Assembly (NCBI GenBank): GCA_017745595.1
Contig: WMBV01000028.1
Span: 1-64,000 of the forward strand
Length of the DNA stretch: 64,000 nt
Direction: 5' to 3'
Source: Bordetella petrii
GTDB lineage: Bacteria; Pseudomonadota; Gammaproteobacteria; Burkholderiales; Burkholderiaceae_B
Shown: positions 28,433 to 37,881 of the stretch, one piece after another
How positions within the stretch are numbered: position 1 is the stretch's first letter
Layout of the letters: the number at the start of each line of letters is the position of its first letter
The notes under the pieces: generated by a model
Database searches by the model: none
Told to the model about the DNA's origin: nothing
The model's input: the letters and a program-made list of their open reading frames with translations, nothing else
Program-made: the position numbers and the translations under genes

Positions 28433-29182
28433 TCAGCCGACCTCGGCGCGCAGGCTGTCGAGGGTGGCCAGCAGGGCGCGCGAATGCGCCTGCAGCTTGG
28501 GCTGCATGCGCGACAACGGGCCGGCCACGGCGACGGCATAGTGCTCGCCGCCCAGCACGATGCCGCGCGCCACCGCCATGACGTCTTCGACGCTTTCGCC
28601 GTCGGTGAGCTGCCATCCGCGCGCGAGCCCTTCGCGGATATTGGCGAGCAGGGCGGCCGCGTCGGTGTAGGTATGGCCGGTAATGGGCTTGAGCGGCAAC
28701 TGCGACACGAAGGCGGCGCGTTCGTCTTCGGGCATCTGTTCCAGCAGTGCCTTGCCCAGCGCGCTGGAATGCAGGTCGCGCAAGGTACTGACCCGGGCGC
28801 TGAAGCGGATGGTCTGGGAGGTTTCGTAGACGTCGAGGTAGATGACGTGGTTGCCCAGCCGCTTGCCCAGCACGACGGTTTCGCCGCATTGGTCGCACAG
28901 GGTTTGCAGAAACGGAGAAATGATCGCGATGATGGGGTTATTGGCCAGCAGGGTGCTTGCCAGTTCGAACAGCAGCTTGCTGGGGTAGTGCAGGCGATGC
29001 TGGTCGAAGGTGGTGAGGTAGCCGCGCGAGGTCAGCGTTCTGAGCAGTACATGGCAGCTGCTGACCGGCATATCGATTTCTTTGGCGGCTTCCGACAGGC
29101 TCAGCGGACGTTTGCTGCGAGCAAATGCCTCAAGAAGATCAAGCGTGCGATCTGCTGCCTTTACGCGTTTGATTGTGGTCAT
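28433..29182 (-). CDS. IclR-family transcriptional regulator
   Basis: 249 residues. The N-terminal winged HTH (about residues 8-70; LSLSEAAKEIDMPVSSCHVLLRTL) is followed by an IclR effector domain with the SALGKALLEQMPEDE segment. It is convergent with the Bug gene before it and divergent from the SDR operon, 121 bases apart. It probably controls both halves of the surrounding CoA cluster in response to the substrate or an intermediate. Confidence 0.93.
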   Translation of the reverse strand: MTTIKRVKAADRTLDLLEAFARSKRPLSLSEAAKEIDMPVSSCHVLLRTLTSRGYLTTFDQHRLHYPSKLLFELASTLLANNPIIAIISPFLQTLCDQCGETVVLGKRLGNHVIYLDVYETSQTIRFSARVSTLRDLHSSALGKALLEQMPEDERAAFVSQLPLKPITGHTYTDAAALLANIREGLARGWQLTDGESVEDVMAVARGIVLGGEHYAVAVAGPLSRMQPKLQAHSRALLATLDSLRAEVG

Positions 29183-29303
29183 CGGGTCTTACAGGGAAGA
29201 AGCACACGGCCGCAAGGGCAATGGATAGCTCCGTTGGCTGGAAGCTGAATTCTAGATCAGGTTGCCTGCCGGCACGGCGGCGAATTCAACGAAGGAGAGG
29301 TTC

Positions 29304-30218
29304 TTGGATACTAGGCTCGATAACAAGGTCGTGGTGATTACGGGCTCGGGCAACGGCATCGGGCGCGACATGGCGCTGGAAATGGCCCGGGCCGGCGCGC
29401 GCATTGTCGTCAACGATCTGGGCACGACGGCCAAGGGCGAAGGCCAGAGCGCCGATCCGGCCCAGGCGGTGGCCGACGAGATCCGGCAAGGCGGCGGAGA
29501 GGCGGTCGCGAATGCCGACAGCGTGGCCGAATGGCCGTCGGCCAGCCGCATCATCGAATGCGCGCTCGACCACTATGGCCGGATCGATGCCGTGGTCAAC
29601 AACGCCGGCTTCTTGCGCGACCGCTTCTTTTTCAACATGGATATCGAGGAATGGCGCGGCGTGCTCGATGTGCACCTGAACGGCACATTCTATTGCTCGC
29701 GCGCCGCCGCTCCGCACTTCAGGAAGCAGAACGGCGGCAGCTATATCAACATGACGTCGACGTCGGGAATGATAGGAAATTTCGGGCAGGCCAATTATTC
29801 CGCGGCCAAGGCCGGCATCATCGCGCTGTCGAAATCGATGGCGCTGGACATGCACAAGTACAACGTGCGGTCCAACTGCATCTCGCCCTTTGCCTGGAGC
29901 CGGCTGATCGGCAGCATTCCCACCGACACGCCCGACCAGCAAGAGCGCGTCGAGCGCATGAAGATCATGGAAACCCGCAAGATCGCCCCCCTGGCGCGCT
30001 TTCTCGCCAGCGAGGCCGCGGCCGATGTCACCGGCCAGATATTCACCGTGCGCGCCAATGAGATTTTCCTGATGAGCCAGAGCCGGCCGCTGCGCTCGGT
30101 GCACGAATCCGACGGCTGGACGGCCGACACCATCGCCACGCATGCCATGCCGGCCTTGCGCAAAAGCTTTTATCCGCTGGACCGGACACAGGATGTCTTC
30201 GACTGGGACCCGCTATAG
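29304..30218 (+). CDS. Short-chain dehydrogenase (3-hydroxyacyl-CoA type)
   Basis: About 304 residues, longer than the usual 250. The Rossmann motif TGSGNGIGRDMALEMARAGA, the NNAG motif and the catalytic Ser-Tyr-Lys set (NMTSTSG, NYSAAKAG) are visible. The form ARIVVNDLG with a long C-terminus resembles the (3R)-hydroxyacyl-CoA dehydrogenase part of peroxisomal multifunctional enzymes. TTG 29304 follows GAAGGAGAGG and is the best start. It opens an operon with Bug, MaoC and two CoA-transferase genes. Confidence 0.88.
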   Translation: MDTRLDNKVVVITGSGNGIGRDMALEMARAGARIVVNDLGTTAKGEGQSADPAQAVADEIRQGGGEAVANADSVAEWPSASRIIECALDHYGRIDAVVNNAGFLRDRFFFNMDIEEWRGVLDVHLNGTFYCSRAAAPHFRKQNGGSYINMTSTSGMIGNFGQANYSAAKAGIIALSKSMALDMHKYNVRSNCISPFAWSRLIGSIPTDTPDQQERVERMKIMETRKIAPLARFLASEAAADVTGQIFTVRANEIFLMSQSRPLRSVHESDGWTADTIATHAMPALRKSFYPLDRTQDVFDWDPL

Positions 30219-30270
30219 CCCGTCGATGCCGCAAACCCGATCCCCCTATAAAACGAGTCGAGGAGACACC

Positions 30271-31266
30271 ATGCACTTTATCCATCGTTTCAGCCAGCGT
30301 ACCGCCGCCCTGGCGGCCGCGCTGCTTGCCGTTGCGGCGTCCCCCGCGGTCGCCGCCGCGCAGCAGGCATTTCCCAGCCAGCCCATCAAGATCGTCGTGC
30401 CGTTCTCGCCCGGAACCGGCAGCGACGTATTCGCCCGCACGGTGGGCGACCGCATCGGGCAGGCAACCGGACAGCCGGTGGTCATCGAGAACAAGGTGGG
30501 CGCCAGCGGGGTCATCGGCACGATGGCCGTGGCACGGGCGCCGGCCGACGGCTATACCATGCTGATGGTGGCCAACCCGTTTGTCATCGCCGCCGGCACC
30601 GACAAGAACCTGCCGTACGATCCGCTGAAGGACTTCGTGCCGATCGCCAAGGTGGCCACGGTGCCCATCGCGCTGACCATCCACGCGGGCCTGGGCATCA
30701 ACACCGTTCCCGAGCTGGTGGCCTATGCGAAACAGCATCCGGGCAAGCTCAGCTTCGCGTCGTCGGGAGCGGGTACCCCCAGCCAGATCGAGATGGAGCT
30801 TCTCAAGAATGTCGCGGGCATCGATATGGTCGAGGTGCCGTACAAGAGCTCTTCGCAGGCGCTGACCGACGTCATGAGCGGCAACATCGCCATTTATCCC
30901 GCCGCCATGCCCTTGGCGCTGTCGCAAGTGAAGTCGGGCCGCATCCGCGTCCTGGGGCTGTTCGCCGAAGAACGCTCGCAGGCCATGCCGGACGTGCCCA
31001 CCGTGCCCGAAGCCCTGGGCAACCCCAAGGGCTACGTCGCGACGCCGCTGTGGTACGGCTTCGTGGCGCGCGCCGGCACCCCGCCGCAGGTGGCCGAGCG
31101 CCTGCGTGAACTGGTGCTCGATGCCATGCGCTCTAAAGAAGCCAGCAGCCACCTGATTTCGCTGGGCGCCCAGCCGGTGAACCCCAGCAACGCCGAGTTC
31201 GTCGAGCAGTTGCGCGCCGAGCGCGACCGCACCCGCGCGATCGCCAAGGCGCTCGGTATCAAGTAA
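30271..31266 (+). CDS. Bug-family periplasmic receptor (TctC-like)
   Basis: 331 residues with an N-terminal signal peptide (to about VAAA) and Bug motifs PIKIVVPFSPGTGSDVFAR and VEVPYKSSSQALTDVMSG. ATG 30271 has a strong GAGGAGA site. The stop overlaps the next MaoC gene (TAATG). This is the second orphan receptor of the cluster, so two related ligands may be taken up. Confidence 0.93.
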   Translation: MHFIHRFSQRTAALAAALLAVAASPAVAAAQQAFPSQPIKIVVPFSPGTGSDVFARTVGDRIGQATGQPVVIENKVGASGVIGTMAVARAPADGYTMLMVANPFVIAAGTDKNLPYDPLKDFVPIAKVATVPIALTIHAGLGINTVPELVAYAKQHPGKLSFASSGAGTPSQIEMELLKNVAGIDMVEVPYKSSSQALTDVMSGNIAIYPAAMPLALSQVKSGRIRVLGLFAEERSQAMPDVPTVPEALGNPKGYVATPLWYGFVARAGTPPQVAERLRELVLDAMRSKEASSHLISLGAQPVNPSNAEFVEQLRAERDRTRAIAKALGIK

Positions 31267-31769
31267 TGAGCGATAGCAACCGACGCATTCACCCGGCCGC
31301 GCCCACCCTCGGCGACCTGAGAGTGGGCGACGTCCACGTCAGCTACGCCCGCACGGTGACCGAGACGCACCTGGTCAATTTCGCCGCCCTGGCGGGCATG
31401 CAGATGCCGCTCTTCATCGACCACGAACACGCGCGCCATGCCGGCCCGTTCGGGACACCGATAGCGCCCGGTTTCCTGACCGCCGCGCTGTCGGGCGGCA
31501 TGCTGGAAAGCGTGCTGGGCACCAATGTGCTGGCCGGCCTGGGCATGGACGCCTTCGTTTTCAAGGTACCGGTGCGTCCGGGCGACACCCTGCACGCCGA
31601 AGTGCATATCCTGGACAAGCGCCCCACGCGCGATCCGGGCCGCGGCGTGCTGACGGTGAAAGTGGACGTCGTCAACCAGCTCGGCGAGACCGTGCTGAGC
31701 TACCAGGCCAAGACATTGATGAAACAGCATGAACCGCAACACAAGCAAGGAACTCGCAGCCATGACTGA
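31266..31769 (+). CDS. MaoC-like dehydratase, second copy
   Basis: 167 residues with a hot-dog fold related to the one at 26192. The motif region reads LAGMQMPLFIDHEHARHAGPFGTPIAPGFLTAALSGG in two parts: LFIDHEHARHAG and PIAPGFLTAALSGG. The Asp-x-x-x-His spacing of canonical MaoC hydratases is altered (FIDHEHARH), so activity on a different acyl-CoA, or no activity, is possible. It is translationally coupled to the Bug gene and precedes the CoA-transferase. Confidence 0.82.
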   Translation: MSDSNRRIHPAAPTLGDLRVGDVHVSYARTVTETHLVNFAALAGMQMPLFIDHEHARHAGPFGTPIAPGFLTAALSGGMLESVLGTNVLAGLGMDAFVFKVPVRPGDTLHAEVHILDKRPTRDPGRGVLTVKVDVVNQLGETVLSYQAKTLMKQHEPQHKQGTRSHD

Positions 31770-32949
31770 TACCAATCCCGGCGCGCAAGCGCGGCGCAAC
31801 GACGGTCCGCTCAGCGGAGTCCGGGTCATCGACCTGACCACGGTCGGCATGGGGCCGTACGCCACGCAGATCTTCGGCGACATGGGCGCCGACGTCATCA
31901 AGGTCGAGCCGCCCGAGGGCGACATCTTCCGCCATGCCTTGCCGACCCGGTCGCCGCGCATGGGGGCGCCGTTCATGAACTTCAACCGCAACAAGCGCAG
32001 TGTCTGCCTGGATATCAAGCAGGAAAGCGATCGCCTTGAGTTGCTGGATCTGCTCAAGGACAGCGACGTGTTCATCTCGAATATCCGGCCTCGCGCCCTG
32101 GAAAAACTGGGCCTGCACTACGAGGCCTTGCGGCAGCTGAACCCGCGCCTGATCTATTGCTCGGCCGTGGGGTTCGGGCAGAACGGTCCCTATGCCGGCA
32201 AGCCGGCATTCGACGACATCATCCAGGCGTATAGCGGGCTGGCCGCGGTGCAGGGTACCGGCAACGCGGGCGGACCGGCCTACATGCGCACGCTGATCGC
32301 CGACAAGGTCACGGGCCTGACCATTGCCTACGCCATTCCCATGGCCCTGTACGAACGCGAAAAATCGGGCCTGGGGCAGGCGGTGGAAGTGCCCATGTAC
32401 GAAACACTGGTGTCGTTCGCGCTGATCGAGCACCTGAGCGGCGAAAGCTATGTGCCGGCCATTGCCGGCATGGGCTATGAGCGCATCCTGGCCAGCAACC
32501 GCAAGCCGTATCGTACCCAGGACGGCTATATCAGTATCCTGCCGTACACCGATGCGCACTGGGCCAAGTTCTTCAAAATGGCCAATCGCGCGGACCTGAT
32601 CGGGAACCCGGCCTTTGCCACCACCACGGCGCGCAACCGCAACTATGACGCCCTGTACGGAGAGTTGATCGATATCGTGGCCACCAAGACCACCGACGAT
32701 TGGGTGCGCCTGCTGGACGAAGAAGATATTCCGGTTGCGCGCGTGAACACCTTGCAGGACCTGCTGAATGACCCGCACCTGGCCGCGGTGGGCTTCTTCA
32801 AGACCATGGACCATCCCACCGAAGGCACTGTGCGGACGACGGATGTGCCCGTGAAAATGTCGCGCACGCCGGGTACCTTGCGGCGTCCCGCGCCGCCGCT
32901 CGGCGCCAGCGACGGCGAGCTGCGGGGCGGGGCGGCTTCCGGCAAGTAA
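31762..32949 (+). CDS. Family III CoA-transferase (CaiB/BaiF)
   Basis: About 395 residues. The N-terminal LSGVRVIDLTTVGMGPYATQ and DMGADVIKVEPPEGD motifs and the central region DDIIQAYSGLAAVQG with its catalytic Asp are typical of family III. It would transfer CoA from succinyl-CoA or another donor to the free acid. ATG 31762 follows AAGGAAC; ATG 31729 in frame lies within the previous gene. It probably activates the substrate of the cluster. Confidence 0.9.
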   Translation: MTDTNPGAQARRNDGPLSGVRVIDLTTVGMGPYATQIFGDMGADVIKVEPPEGDIFRHALPTRSPRMGAPFMNFNRNKRSVCLDIKQESDRLELLDLLKDSDVFISNIRPRALEKLGLHYEALRQLNPRLIYCSAVGFGQNGPYAGKPAFDDIIQAYSGLAAVQGTGNAGGPAYMRTLIADKVTGLTIAYAIPMALYEREKSGLGQAVEVPMYETLVSFALIEHLSGESYVPAIAGMGYERILASNRKPYRTQDGYISILPYTDAHWAKFFKMANRADLIGNPAFATTTARNRNYDALYGELIDIVATKTTDDWVRLLDEEDIPVARVNTLQDLLNDPHLAAVGFFKTMDHPTEGTVRTTDVPVKMSRTPGTLRRPAPPLGASDGELRGGAASGK

Positions 32950-32992
32950 CGCGGCCGCGCGGCCGCTGTCCCGGTTCTTTTTCCTGCCTCTT

Positions 32993-34102
32993 ATGACAAC
33001 TTGCTCTCCGTCTTCCTGCGGCCCGCTGGCCGGCCTGCGCGTGGTCGAATTCGCGGGTATCGGCCCCGGCCCTTTTGCCTGCATGATGCTTTCCGACCTC
33101 GGCGCCGATGTCGTCACCGTGGACCGCCCCGGCCGCCCCTTGGGCGACGACACGCAGATCGCCTCGCGCGGCCGCACCGTGGTCATGGCAGACCTGAAGT
33201 GCGCCGCCGATCGCGAAGGCGTGCTGCAACTGCTGGACGTGGCCGACGTGCTGGTGGAAGGCTTTCGTCCCGGTGTCATGGAACGCCTGGGCCTGGGCCC
33301 CGCGGAAGTCGCCAAGCGCAACCGCCGCCTGGTCTACGGCCGGATGACGGGTTGGGGCCAGGATGGTCCTTTGGCCCAGTCGGCCGGCCACGACATCAAC
33401 TACATTTCGATCACCGGCGCGCTGCATGCCTTCGGAACCGCCGAGAGCGGGCCCGTTGCGCCGCTCAACCTGGTCGGCGACTACGGCGGCGGCAGCCTGT
33501 ACCTGGTGGCGGGCATTCTTGCGGCCCTGTGGGAACGCCAGCGCTCCGATCGCGGCCAGGTCGTGGACAGCGCCATCAGCGATGGGGTCGCCAATCTGAT
33601 GTCGCATCACGTCGGCCGGCGCCTGCGCGGCATCTTCAATGAGCCGCGGGGCCACAACATGCTGGACGGCGGCCATCCTTATTACGGCGTTTATCAGACC
33701 GCCGACGATAAGTACGTGTCGCTGGGCGCCATCGAGCCGCAGTTCTTCGCCGAGTTCTGCAGGCGCGCCGAAGTGCCGGAGGAATTTCACGATGCGCAGG
33801 CGGACCCAGCGCGCTGGCCCGAACTGCGGGCGGCGCTCGTGCGCGTGTTCAGGTCGCGCACCCGGACCGAATGGGCCGCCCGGCTGCAGGGCACGGATGC
33901 CTGTGTCGCCCCGGTGCTCGAACTGTCCGAGGCGGCGGATCATCCGCACAATGCGGCGCGGCAGGCCTTCGTGGACATAAACGGTGTCAGCCAGCCGGCG
34001 CCGGCGCCGCGGTTTTCGCGTACGCCGGCACGGGTGCAGGGCCCGCCCGCCGCGGCTGCCACGCCGATTGCCCAAGTGGCAAGCCGCTGGAAATCCGCCT
34101 GA
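32993..34102 (+). CDS. CaiB/BaiF family protein, alpha-methylacyl-CoA racemase-like
   Basis: 369 residues. The start LAGLRVVEFAGIGPGPFACM and LSDLGADVVTVDRPG match AMACR. The racemase His and Asp candidates are in SAGHDINYISITGALHA and LVGDYGGGSLYL. It could epimerise a 2-methyl-branched acyl-CoA so that the stereospecific acyl-CoA dehydrogenase can act, which would suit the rest of the cluster. A CoA-transferase role cannot be excluded. Confidence 0.87.
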   Translation: MTTCSPSSCGPLAGLRVVEFAGIGPGPFACMMLSDLGADVVTVDRPGRPLGDDTQIASRGRTVVMADLKCAADREGVLQLLDVADVLVEGFRPGVMERLGLGPAEVAKRNRRLVYGRMTGWGQDGPLAQSAGHDINYISITGALHAFGTAESGPVAPLNLVGDYGGGSLYLVAGILAALWERQRSDRGQVVDSAISDGVANLMSHHVGRRLRGIFNEPRGHNMLDGGHPYYGVYQTADDKYVSLGAIEPQFFAEFCRRAEVPEEFHDAQADPARWPELRAALVRVFRSRTRTEWAARLQGTDACVAPVLELSEAADHPHNAARQAFVDINGVSQPAPAPRFSRTPARVQGPPAAAATPIAQVASRWKSA

Positions 34103-34145
34103 GACGCGTCTTGCCGGCCGGTTTCCTCTGGTCGGCCGATTCCGA

Positions 34146-37100
34146 TTACGCCACCTGCCGCGCCGCCATCATCTGCCGGTTCACCAGGTGCGCGTAGGCG
34201 CCGCCGCGCGCCAACAGGGCTTCGTGCGTGCCCGATTCGACGATGCGGCCGCCGTCGACCACCGCGATGGTGTCGGCCTGGCGGATGGTGGACAAGCGGT
34301 GCGCGATGATCAGGGTGGTGCGATGGCGCATGAGTTCGGCCAGCGCCTGGTGCACCTGCGCTTCGCTGATGGCGTCCAGGTGCGAGGTGGCTTCGTCCAG
34401 GATCAATATCGGCGCGTCGCGCAGGAAGGCGCGGGCAATGGCGATGCGCTGGCGCTGGCCGCCCGAGAGCGCCACGCCGCGCTCGCCCACGCGGGTGCGC
34501 AGGCCGTCGGGCAGCCCGGCCACGAAGTCGGCCAGCGCGGCGCGCGCGATGGCCTGGTCCAGCTCGGCGGCGCTGGCGTCGGGCCGCGCCAGCCGGATGT
34601 TGTCTTCCAGCGAGCCGTTGAGCAGCCAGGTGTCTTGCGCCACCAGCGCAATGCGGCGATACAGGGCGTCCAGTTGCAGGTCGGGCAGGCGGATGCCGCC
34701 GATGCGCACGGCGCCCTGTTGCGGATCCCAGAACCGCAGCAACAGGCTGGCCAGCGTGCTCTTGCCGGCGCCCGAAGGCCCCACCAGCGCCAGGGTGGCG
34801 CCCGCGGGCAGGTCCAGCGATACGTCGCGCAAGGCGGTCTGGGCGCGGCCCGGATACGTAAAGGTGACGCGGTCGAAGGCCAGCGGCAGGCCCGCGCGAT
34901 CGAGGGGCGGCGCCAGCGCGCCGTCGGTGATCGCCACCGGTTCGTCGTGGATGGCGCGCAGGCGGCGCGTGGAAGCCAGCGTATCGGCCAGCTGGCGGCT
35001 GACCTGGGCGATTTCCGATACCGGCAGGAACGCGGCCACTGACAGCAGCACCAGCAACGGCAGCAGGCCGGCGGCCAGCGCGCCCTGCGCGACCCACCAC
35101 GCGCCGACGGCGGCCACCGACAAGCCGCCCAGGCCGGTGGCGATCTCGAGCAGGGCACTCTGGCGCGACAGGTCGGCCAGCAAGGTCAGCCGCACGCGCT
35201 GGTAATCGCGGGCGATCTCCAAGAAGGCGGCGCGCCGCCGGCCCGTGGCGGAAAACGCCATCAGGTCGGACAGGCCCTGGATGGTCTCGGACAAATGCGC
35301 GCCCAGCAGGCCCAGCGCCTGGCGCGCGCGGCTGCCCTGGGCGTCCACGCGGGCGCGGCTCAGCCAGGGCGAGGCGCCGGCCCACAGCAGGAACGGCAGC
35401 AGCGCCGGCACCAGCGGCCACGCGGTGGCTCCTAGAATGACCAGCACTACCGCCGGCACCAGCACCGCCACGAACGCCGGCGCCACCGTGTGGGCGAAGA
35501 AATATTCGACCGTTTCCACGTCTTGCGTGGCCAGCCCCACCAGGTCGCCGGAACGCCGCCGCAACAGATAAGCGGGCGCCAGGGCTTCCAGCTTCTGATA
35601 GAGTGCGATGCGCATTTCGGCCAGCAACTGGTAGGCGATGGCGTGGGCCAGCCAGGATTCCAGCCAGTGCAGGGCCGCCGCCAACACGGCCATGACGAAC
35701 AGGCCCGCCAGCAGGCCGTCGAAGGGTTCGCCGTTTTTCAGGCGCGCGATGACCAGCGCGCCCAGCACCGACACCCCGATGAAAGCGGCCACGCGGCCGA
35801 TGCCGCTGGCCACCGTGATGGCGAACTGGCGCTTCCAGGGGCGGATGATTTGCATCAGCGTCCGCAGCACCTGCCGGGTGCCGATGTGGCGCGCTTCGGT
35901 TTCCAGCGGCACCGGGGCAGGGCGGCCGCCGTCAGTGCCGGCCTCGGCCCGCGGCGCTTCGAGGTCGTCCGGCACCGGGGCGTGCGCGGTGCCCTGTTGG
36001 CCGCCCATCAGGCGGCGGTACAGGGTGTCGCCCGCCATCAGCGTGGCGTGCGTGCCCGACTCGGCGATACGGCCGCCGTCGAGCACCAGGATGCGGTCGG
36101 CGTTGACCACGCTGGACAGGCGATGCGCCAGCACCAGCGTGGTGCGGCCGCGGCTCAGGCGTTCCAGCGACTGCTGGATCTCGGCTTCGTTCTCGGCGTC
36201 GACGGACGACAGGGCCTCGTCCAGGATCAGGATCGGCGTATCGCGCAGCAACGCGCGCGCGATGGCCAGGCGTTGGCGCTGGCCGCCCGACAATTGCATG
36301 CCGCGTTCGCCCAGCACGGTCTGGTAGCCCTGCGGCAGCGCCATGATGAACGCATGCGCGTTGGCGGCCGCGGCGGCGGCATGCATCTGGTCGGTGGTGG
36401 CGCCGGGCCGTGCCAGCAGCAGGTTTTCTTCGACTGTGCCGTGGAACAGGGTGCTGTCCTGCGCCACCAGTGAAATGCGCGCGCGCACCGTGTCGGGGTC
36501 GAGTGTGCGCAGGTCATGGCCGCCGATGTCGATGCTGCCCGCCTGCGGGTCGTGCAGGCGCAGCAGCAGGCGCACCAGCGTCGACTTGCCCGAACCGCTG
36601 GGCCCCACGATGCCCACGCGCTCGCCGGGGCGGATGGCGAAGCTCATGCCCTGGTGCGTGGCGAGGCGGCCGCCCGGGTAAGAAAACGCGACATCGTTGA
36701 AGGCGATCGACAGGCCGCCGCCGGCGTGCGCCGGCGCGGCATCGTGCGTGCCTTGCGGCGCGGGGCTGGCGGCATCGAGCAGCGCGCGCACGCTGGCCGC
36801 GGCCGACTGGCCCATCAGGCCCTGGTGCAGCACGGCCCGCATGTCGCGCAGCGGCCGGAAGATTTCCGTGCCGGCCATCAGCACCACCAGCAACGCGGCC
36901 AGGGTCATCTCGCCCTGCGCTACGCGCCAGGCGCCCAGGGCCAGCGCGGCGGCGGCCCCCACGGTAATGCCGATGTCGGTCGCGAAGCGCGCCGAGACCT
37001 CGCGGCCCAGCACCTTGAAGGTGTTGTCCGACAGGGCGCGCGCGCGCTCGGCCAGGCGCTCGCCCCAGGCGCGGCTCTGGCCGAACGCCTTCAGGGTGGG

Positions 37101-37715
37101 CAGGCCCTGCATGGCGTCCAGGAATTCTTCGCCGAAGGCCTTGAAGGCCTGCGCGCGGCGGCGCGAGGCATCGCGGTGGCTGCCGTGCGCCACCAGGGGC
37201 AGGATCAGCGTGACCAGCGCGGCGCCCATCAGCACCAGGGCGACCGGCCAGTCCCACCAGGCGATGAAGGCGAAGATCACGATCGGCGCGCAGGCCGCGA
37301 TGAATAATTGCGGCAGGTAGCGGCCGAAGAAGCTCTGCAGTTGTTCGACGCCGTCGATCACCGCCAGCATCACGCCGCCGGTGCGCTGGCCGCCAAACCA
37401 GGCCGGGCCCAGCTCGACGATTTTGTCGTACAACTGCGCGCGCAGGTTGTTCTGGATCAGCGCCGCATTGCGGTTGGCCAGCAGGTTCAGGGCGTGCTCG
37501 AAGCCGCCGCGCAGCAGGATGGCGGCGGCCGCGCCGGCCAGCGGCCACCACAGGGCGCCGCCGCTGGCGCCGGCGAACAGCCGCGCCAGAAATTGCCCCA
37601 GCAGCACGAAGCGCGCGATGCCCGCCGCCAGGCCCATCAAGCCCAGCAAGCCGCAAGCCAGCATGCGCAGCCGCACGCCGCGCGTCATCGCCCAGAGCGT
37701 CGAGTCGAAATACAT
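34146..37715 (-). CDS. Single-chain CydDC-like ABC exporter
   Basis: 1189 residues: two membrane domains and two nucleotide-binding domains in the order TMD1-NBD1-TMD2-NBD2. Walker A motifs GPSGSGKST (about residue 372) and GPSGAGKST (about 981), two LSGGQRQR signatures, and Walker B motifs ILILDEALSSVD and ILILDEATSHLD are intact, so both ATP sites should be active. Similarity in layout is to CydD and CydC, thiol/heme-related exporters that are normally separate chains. No cytochrome bd genes are adjacent. ATG 37715 follows GGAGAGAGG. Confidence 0.9.
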   Translation of the reverse strand: MYFDSTLWAMTRGVRLRMLACGLLGLMGLAAGIARFVLLGQFLARLFAGASGGALWWPLAGAAAAILLRGGFEHALNLLANRNAALIQNNLRAQLYDKIVELGPAWFGGQRTGGVMLAVIDGVEQLQSFFGRYLPQLFIAACAPIVIFAFIAWWDWPVALVLMGAALVTLILPLVAHGSHRDASRRRAQAFKAFGEEFLDAMQGLPTLKAFGQSRAWGERLAERARALSDNTFKVLGREVSARFATDIGITVGAAAALALGAWRVAQGEMTLAALLVVLMAGTEIFRPLRDMRAVLHQGLMGQSAAASVRALLDAASPAPQGTHDAAPAHAGGGLSIAFNDVAFSYPGGRLATHQGMSFAIRPGERVGIVGPSGSGKSTLVRLLLRLHDPQAGSIDIGGHDLRTLDPDTVRARISLVAQDSTLFHGTVEENLLLARPGATTDQMHAAAAAANAHAFIMALPQGYQTVLGERGMQLSGGQRQRLAIARALLRDTPILILDEALSSVDAENEAEIQQSLERLSRGRTTLVLAHRLSSVVNADRILVLDGGRIAESGTHATLMAGDTLYRRLMGGQQGTAHAPVPDDLEAPRAEAGTDGGRPAPVPLETEARHIGTRQVLRTLMQIIRPWKRQFAITVASGIGRVAAFIGVSVLGALVIARLKNGEPFDGLLAGLFVMAVLAAALHWLESWLAHAIAYQLLAEMRIALYQKLEALAPAYLLRRRSGDLVGLATQDVETVEYFFAHTVAPAFVAVLVPAVVLVILGATAWPLVPALLPFLLWAGASPWLSRARVDAQGSRARQALGLLGAHLSETIQGLSDLMAFSATGRRRAAFLEIARDYQRVRLTLLADLSRQSALLEIATGLGGLSVAAVGAWWVAQGALAAGLLPLLVLLSVAAFLPVSEIAQVSRQLADTLASTRRLRAIHDEPVAITDGALAPPLDRAGLPLAFDRVTFTYPGRAQTALRDVSLDLPAGATLALVGPSGAGKSTLASLLLRFWDPQQGAVRIGGIRLPDLQLDALYRRIALVAQDTWLLNGSLEDNIRLARPDASAAELDQAIARAALADFVAGLPDGLRTRVGERGVALSGGQRQRIAIARAFLRDAPILILDEATSHLDAISEAQVHQALAELMRHRTTLIIAHRLSTIRQADTIAVVDGGRIVESGTHEALLARGGAYAHLVNRQMMAARQVA

Positions 37716-37784
37716 GGGGCCTCTCTCCTGTAGCCCAGAGGATAGCGCAATGCCGATGGCGCAACGCCCCTACCAGGTCTACCA

Positions 37785-37870
37785 GGTGTCTGACTCCGAA
37801 GGTGTCAGACACCGCCCGAGCCGTCCGCATCGCAATCGGTGTCAGGCACCCTGCGGGAGCCAGACACCTG
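37785..37870. repeat. Degenerate copy of the REP-like doublet
   Basis: Left unit GGTGTCTGAC...GTCAGACACC (37785-37813) and right unit GGTGTCAGGC...GCCAGACACC (37838-37868). It has the same plan as the repeat at 21806-21900 but with sequence differences between arms. It also lies between two minus-strand genes. Confidence 0.6.
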
Positions 37871-37881
37871 CGGCCCGCGCG

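Noticed and set aside
34103-34145. Possible terminator between the CoA-transferase-like gene and the ABC exporter gene
   Set aside because: Only a 5-bp GGCCG/CGGCC stem with a long loop and no T-run.
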